Source: Halobacteriales archaeon SW_9_67_25
GTDB lineage: Archaea > Halobacteriota > Halobacteria > Halobacteriales > Haloarculaceae
Reading direction: 5' to 3'
Assembly: GCA_003022745.1 (NCBI GenBank)
Contig: PXSU01000106.1
Coordinates: forward strand, 4,177-15,662
DNA: 11,486 bases
The position numbers were made by a program, and so were the translations under genes. Positions 8,107 to 11,486 of this stretch are shown here, piece by piece (position 1 is the stretch's first letter; each line of letters begins with the position of its first letter). Below the pieces are notes generated by a model. That model was not told where the DNA came from, ran no database searches, and saw only the letters and a list, made by a program, of their open reading frames with translations.

Positions 8107-8112
8107 CACCTC
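8107..8112 (-). promoter_or_regulatory. Shine-Dalgarno site GAGGTG of the 7450-8100 gene
   Basis: GAGGTG on the minus strand is complementary to the archaeal 16S 3' end (CACCUC) and lies 6 bases before the ATG at 8100. It settles the start codon against the upstream in-frame GTG. It is one of the few clear ribosome binding sites in the window. Confidence 0.7.
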
Positions 8113-8130
8113 AAACACAAGTTTTCAGCG

Positions 8131-8141
8131 CACTTATATAC
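8131..8141 (-). promoter_or_regulatory. TATA-like box of the 7450-8100 Bat-like gene
   Basis: On the minus strand this reads GTATATAAGTG, the best TATA box in the window. It predicts a start of transcription near 8110, giving a short leader that just includes the GAGGTG site. It shows that this gene has its own promoter and need not be co-transcribed with the upstream paralog. The rest of the gap, 8142-8304, shows no further gene or strong motif. Confidence 0.65.
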
Positions 8142-8304
8142 TGGGCGGCGGTCATCGCGGCCGGAGCATAGGCACTCCGCGTCTCTAATGCTATCGGACG
8201 GGTCGTCGGGCCAGCGGGTCATGCTGAGGGCTCTAACTACGTGAAGATATTCGACCTCACGGGGGGCGAAGTTACTCACGGGCGTGTAGCTGCCAGTATC
8301 ACGC

Positions 8305-9021
8305 TCACCCGGCTCCGGTTTCGGGTCCGGAGTCGCTATCGGCCTCGGGTCGGTTCAGCACGAGGCCGGCACCGACGAGTGCCTTCAGCCCGCGGTTGAT
8401 GCGGCCGCGGACGGCAGAAGCCGAAATGTCGAGCGTGTCTGCCAGTTCCTCCAGGGACGTCTCGCGGGGTTCGGTGAAGTATCCTTCCCGGTAGGCGGCG
8501 ACGAGGGCTGCCCGTTGCTGGTCGGTGAGGGCGTCGGGACCGGGGTACTCGGCGTCGGCCCGGCCCCGGTGGTGGAGTTCCAGAACGTCGAACGTGAACC
8601 CCTCGTCGCGGGCGTGTTGCCAGATGTCGTGCAGCGCCTCCCGGTCGGGAAGCAGCCAGCGCTCGTGCCAGCCCCGCGGGTCGAGGTCGGTCCCCGGGGG
8701 GGCGCTGCGCGCGTCGAGGACGAACCCGCCCTCGGTGGTCACCAGCGGCGCCAGCAGTTTCGTCTCCGGCGCGAACTCCACCTCCCAAAGGCGCGGGGGG
8801 CCGGACTCGCGCATCGCCGTAGCTTCACGGACCGTGTGGTCGGCCGCGAGCGCCTCGCGGACGCTCCCGTCCCCGTCGTAGTCGAACCGCAACCGGTAGT
8901 TCCCGTCCGGGTCGGTACTGGTCTCGCTGACGACAGTCGCCTCAAGGGCCGGCAGCGCCGACAGCGTCCCCGCGAGCGCCCCGTCCCCGTGTGCGAACCT
9001 GACTTCGGTTATGATTGCCAT
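8305..9021 (-). CDS. Bat-like HTH-10 transcriptional regulator (second paralog)
   Basis: This 238-residue protein has the same layout as its downstream neighbour. A Bat-associated N-terminal domain (1-155) includes VREALAADHTV at 54-64, PETKLLAPLVTTEGGFVLDAR, and a DREALHDIWQHARDEGFTFDVLEL segment. The HTH-10 domain lies at about 165-218: LTDQQRAALVAAYREGY, PRETSLEELADTLDISASAV, GRINRG. A short acidic tail rich in Ser, Asp and Gly ends the protein. The shared ALAADHTV and PRETSLE-LA motifs show that the two genes are paralogs, probably from an old tandem duplication, since they differ at most other positions. The ATG at 9021 agrees with the family N-terminus. The leader has no Shine-Dalgarno. 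Signal and targets are unknown. Confidence 0.88.
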   Translation of the reverse strand: MAIITEVRFAHGDGALAGTLSALPALEATVVSETSTDPDGNYRLRFDYDGDGSVREALAADHTVREATAMRESGPPRLWEVEFAPETKLLAPLVTTEGGFVLDARSAPPGTDLDPRGWHERWLLPDREALHDIWQHARDEGFTFDVLELHHRGRADAEYPGPDALTDQQRAALVAAYREGYFTEPRETSLEELADTLDISASAVRGRINRGLKALVGAGLVLNRPEADSDSGPETGAG

Positions 9022-9060
9022 GGGCGGCAGTTGTCGGAGAAGGACGGTCCGGCATCAAGA

Positions 9061-9076
9061 ACTTATCGTTTATTTT
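9061..9076 (-). promoter_or_regulatory. AT-rich promoter block upstream of the 8305-9021 gene
   Basis: The plus-strand sequence acttatcgtttatttt contains AAATAAA on the minus strand, about 50 bases before the ATG at 9021. It would place the transcription start near 9045, leaving a leader of about 24 bases. The remaining gap 9022-9151 shows nothing else that I can support. Confidence 0.45.
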
Positions 9077-9151
9077 CGCTTACAGGTTCCGTCCACGGAG
9101 CGGATCCGGCAGGTGGTCGGAGTCGGCCGGCGGGCCGGGTCTCCGAGGACG

Positions 9152-10072
9152 TCAGCGCCCGGTCCGCGTCGCCGAGGCCTCGCGGAGGCGTTCCACGACG
9201 TCGTCGCGGCTGATGTCGCGTTCGGCCTCGGTCGCGAGGCGTCCGACCACCATGTCGAGGAGGTTGAGTTCCCGCAGCATCTCGAGGGCGTCCTGCCTGC
9301 CCACGCCAACGTCGCGTTTGACCTCGTAGATCGTGTTCGAACCCTTGACGGTCTCGATGAGTTCCTCGACCGTGATGTCCTCGGGCAGGCCGATCCCGTC
9401 CGAGAGCACGACCTGCTCTTCCTCGCCCGCGGTGCTCGCGTCGTCGGCCTCGTCGGTCGTGTCGTAGGAGTTGGGCTCGTGGATGTCGTAGTCGATCATG
9501 TACCGCCTGACCGTCTCCGCGGTGACGTCCATCTCGAGGATCTCGGCCATCTCGGCGAACGTCTCACAGGACTCGTAGACCTCGGCCAGGAGGTCGGGAT
9601 CCTTGAACGGCGGTACCTCGCGGTCCCGTTCTGTCCCCGCTAGCGTGGCGTCCCGCGCGGTCGCGGCCGATGTCGACGGCTCCACGTCCGGCGAAACCGC
9701 GGTAGCGGCCGACCCCGCGTCCGGCGAGGCGTCCCCGGCGGGGACAAACGCCGACAGTTCGACCCGGACCGTTCCGCCGGTCGTCAGGGTCGCACCTTGC
9801 GGTTCGACCTCGACGTCGTGGTCCGCGACCGGGAGCACGGCCTCCGCCGTCTCGAACCCCAGGCGGAGGGTGCCGTCCGTGTTGAGACTCGTCGCACACA
9901 GCGACATGGCGTCGCCGTCGGGTGAAGGCTGTCCAAGCGAGAGTTCGACGTCCGCGGCGAGTCCCGTCTCGCGCTCGTTGCACTCGACGAGGTCGACGTC
10001 CGCCACGGGCGCCGCCTGCTCGCACTCCTCGAGAAACGCTGCCACCTGCCGGAGTGCGCCACCAACTCCCAT
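9152..10072 (-). CDS. Haloarchaeal protein with two predicted helix-turn-helix segments
   Basis: This 306-residue acidic protein is not one I can name. Residues 1-112 look beta-rich, with repeated valine-rich strands, after an initial helix. Residues 113-152 are an Ala/Ser/Thr/Asp-rich linker, probably disordered. A first HTH-like unit spans about 157-203 (DPDLLAEVYESCETFAEMAEIL, VTAETVRRYMIDYDIHEP). An acidic linker follows, then a second unit at about 229-282 (LPEDITVEELIETVKGSNTIYEVKRDVGV, DALEMLRELNLLDMVVGRL). The pattern suggests a DNA-binding regulator that uses the N-terminal domain for sensing or dimerisation, but this is inference. The ATG at 10072 is chosen as the first in-frame start after the AT-rich intergenic region. 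The gene is divergent from the chorismate aminase gene. Confidence 0.78.
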   Translation of the reverse strand: MGVGGALRQVAAFLEECEQAAPVADVDLVECNERETGLAADVELSLGQPSPDGDAMSLCATSLNTDGTLRLGFETAEAVLPVADHDVEVEPQGATLTTGGTVRVELSAFVPAGDASPDAGSAATAVSPDVEPSTSAATARDATLAGTERDREVPPFKDPDLLAEVYESCETFAEMAEILEMDVTAETVRRYMIDYDIHEPNSYDTTDEADDASTAGEEEQVVLSDGIGLPEDITVEELIETVKGSNTIYEVKRDVGVGRQDALEMLRELNLLDMVVGRLATEAERDISRDDVVERLREASATRTGR

Positions 10073-10075
10073 ATC

Positions 10076-10109
10076 GTTTCACGACATTGTACGAAACAAT
10101 CATGAATGT
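10076..10109. promoter_or_regulatory. Overlapping inverted repeats upstream of the 9152-10072 gene
   Basis: Three short inverted repeats overlap here: gtttc (10076-10080) with gaaac (10093-10097), attgt (10086-10090) with acaat (10096-10100), and acatt (10084-10088 region) with aatgt (10105-10109). The motif acgaaac recurs at 10193-10199 near the divergent gene. They lie just before the ATG at 10072, where an operator would control transcription. No regulator can be assigned. Confidence 0.35.
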
Positions 10110-10128
10110 ACCTGCTGAACTATCGCCC

Positions 10129-10138
10129 TGTTTAAATC
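10129..10138. promoter_or_regulatory. TATA-like box TGTTTAAATC in the divergent spacer
   Basis: The core TTTAAA (10131-10136) is symmetric. Read on the minus strand it would start transcription near 10107, giving the 9152-10072 gene a leader of about 35 bases. Read on the plus strand it would serve the chorismate aminase gene with a leader of about 95 bases. A second AT-rich block (ctgttta, 10199-10205) lies about 50 bases before the plus-strand ATG. The 181-base spacer holds no gene. Confidence 0.4.
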
Positions 10139-10253
10139 ACGTGCCGCAAATTGACCGCGATCTGTTACGAATTGTGGCAGCTTCGGCCAGTGACGAAACT
10201 GTTTAGGTGGTGTCACGCCGAGTGTAGCCATCGACAACACGCGGACGGAACCG

Positions 10254-11486
10254 ATGTCAGGTGCCAATCCGCGGCTCGTCACGTCCCGAGAGGCGTTCGT
10301 CGAGGCCGCACGCGACAGCCCCGAGGGTGTGCGCGTCCCCGTCGAGTACCGCGTCCGGGTCGCGGACCCCTTTCGCGCCTACCGCCGGGCACGGACGGGT
10401 CCCGGTGGCGTCTACCTCGAAACCACCGGCGGGCAGTCCGGCTGGGGCTACTTCGCGACCGACCCCGTATCGCGTCTCCGTGTCGGTCCCGCGCTCGACC
10501 CGCTCGGGGACGTCGATCCCTCGCCCTCGATTGCGGAACTGGCGGCCCTGCTCGACCGCGAGACGCTCGTCCGGGGCGACTGTGACGTTCCGTATCCCTG
10601 CGGCGCGTTCGGGTGGCTCTCCTACGACGTGGCCCGGGAACTCGAAGACCTGCCCGAGACGACTGTCGACGACCGTGGCCTCCCGCGCCTGCAGGTCGGC
10701 GTCTACGACCGCGTGGCTGCCTGGGAGGAACCCCGGGACGGCGACTGGACGCGGCTCCGGGTGACCGCCTGCCCGCGCGTCGACGGGGACCCGGCGGCGG
10801 CCTTCGACCGCGGCCGGGAGCGCGCCCGGAACCTCATCGATGCCATCCGCCACCTTCGAGAGCGACTGCACGCGGGCCGAGTTCCGGGAGCGGGTCCGGT
10901 CGGTAAAGGAGTACATCCGCGACGGCGATACCTTCCAGGCCAACATCTCCCAGCGACTGCGCGCGCCGGCGGTCGTCCACCCCGTCGAGGCGTTCGCGGC
11001 GCTGCGGGAGGTCAATCCCGCCCCCTACTCGGCACTGCTGGAGTTCCCCGGTGTCGACCTCGTCAGCGCCTCCCCCGAACTCCTGCTCGACGTCGAACCG
11101 CCCGGCGACGTCGTGAGCGACCGTCACGCCGGCGACACGGCCGGCACGCAGGCCGGAGAGGGAACCGCCGGGGAGGCGACCCGCCTGCTCACCGAACCCA
11201 TCGCGGGCACCAGACCTCGCGGGGAGACGCCCGAGGCCGACGCCGAGTACGAACGGGACCTCCTCTCCGACGAGAAGGAGCGGGCCGAACACGCGATGCT
11301 GGTCGACCTCGAACGCAACGACCTCGGGAAGGTCTGCGAGTACGGCAGCGTTCGCGTCCCCGAATACAGGCGCGTCGACCGCTACTCCGAGGTGATGCAC
11401 CTCGTCTCGCTGGTCGAGGGACGCCTGCGCGAGGACGCCACGCTGGCCGACGCCGTCGCCGCCGTGTTCCCCGGCGGGACCATCAC
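10254..11486 (+). pseudogene. pabB: Chorismate aminase component I (PabB/TrpE family), frameshifted and cut by window end
   Basis: The family aminates chorismate with ammonia from a glutamine amidotransferase partner, for folate (PabB) or tryptophan (TrpE) synthesis. From the ATG at 10254 the frame encodes the N-terminal domain (VRVPVEYRVRVADPF, GGQSGWGYFATDPV, YPCGAFGWLSYDVARELE) up to [14 protein letters not shown] near 10850. The family homology then continues in the next frame: [72 protein letters not shown] and MHLVS. The join needs a one-base insertion (or two-base deletion) between about 10840 and 10855. Neither frame meets a stop before the window ends. The N-terminus lacks the LLES motif of tryptophan-regulated TrpE, which together with its general look favours PabB, but PIAGT is the TrpE-type form of that motif, so the product is uncertain. 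A 24-codon insertion precedes PIAGT. Confidence 0.8.

Noticed and set aside
8101..8118. GTG start six codons upstream for the Bat-like gene
   Set aside because: The GAGGTG ribosome binding site would fall inside the coding region, and the start would be too close to the TATA-like box.
7156..8244. 362-codon plus-strand open frame
   Set aside because: It is antisense to the small acidic protein and the Bat-like gene, has no recognisable domain, and is a typical high-GC shadow.
10257..11015. 252-codon minus-strand frame opposite the chorismate aminase gene
   Set aside because: The plus strand carries conserved PabB/TrpE motifs in both halves. The antisense frame has no domain and no promoter.
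1..11486. Search for CRISPR arrays, tRNA or rRNA genes and complete insertion sequences
   Set aside because: I saw no regularly spaced direct repeats, no tRNA-like cloverleaf and no transposase-like protein. The only mobile-element candidate is the 82-base inverted repeat.

Overview
The window looks like chromosomal DNA from a halophilic archaeon (class Halobacteria). The base composition is GC-rich and the predicted proteins are strongly acidic. A substrate-binding protein carries a twin-arginine lipoprotein signal, and two regulators have the Bat-type HTH-10 domain that is typical of haloarchaea. Several genes have a TATA-like box about 26 bases before the ATG, which suggests leaderless transcripts. 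No rRNA, tRNA, CRISPR array or transposase gene was seen.

Left part (1-4790), metal cofactor supply and use. The window opens inside a formate dehydrogenase catalytic subunit gene (Mo- or W-bis-pterin enzyme), of which the last 501 codons are visible. It converges on a minus-strand cluster reading tupA, tupB, tupC and a ModE-like regulator. Together these make a tungstate (perhaps also molybdate) ABC importer and a HTH plus Mop/TOBE oxyanion-sensing regulator, overlapping or closely spaced as an operon. The likely logic is that the importer supplies the metal for the pterin cofactor of enzymes such as the neighbouring formate dehydrogenase, and that the ModE-like protein represses or tunes uptake. 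Between the convergent genes lies an unusual 82-base nested inverted repeat.

Middle (4920-7040), an electron-transfer protein. Divergent from tupA is a 706-residue membrane protein that fuses a NarI-like cytochrome b domain, two [4Fe-4S] motifs and two CCG (heterodisulfide reductase type) domains. This is the architecture of EtfD/ETF:menaquinone oxidoreductase-like proteins. The first CCG domain has lost its cluster-binding cysteines; the second is intact.

Right part (7069-10072), a run of minus-strand genes: a small protein of unknown function, two tandem Bat-like HTH-10 regulators that are paralogs of each other, and a 306-residue protein with two predicted helix-turn-helix segments. The spacing and separate TATA-like boxes suggest they are transcribed separately.

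Right end (10254-11486), the start of a chorismate aminase component I gene (PabB/TrpE family) on the plus strand. Its reading frame shifts once, near 10840-10855, between the N-terminal and chorismate-binding domains, so it is either broken or affected by a sequencing error. It also carries a 24-codon low-complexity insertion just before the PIAGT motif. The gene runs off the window.

All intergenic gaps are about 205 bases or shorter. I see no wholly new system. The points most worth a second look are the frameshifted chorismate aminase, the degenerate CCG site and the nested inverted repeat.
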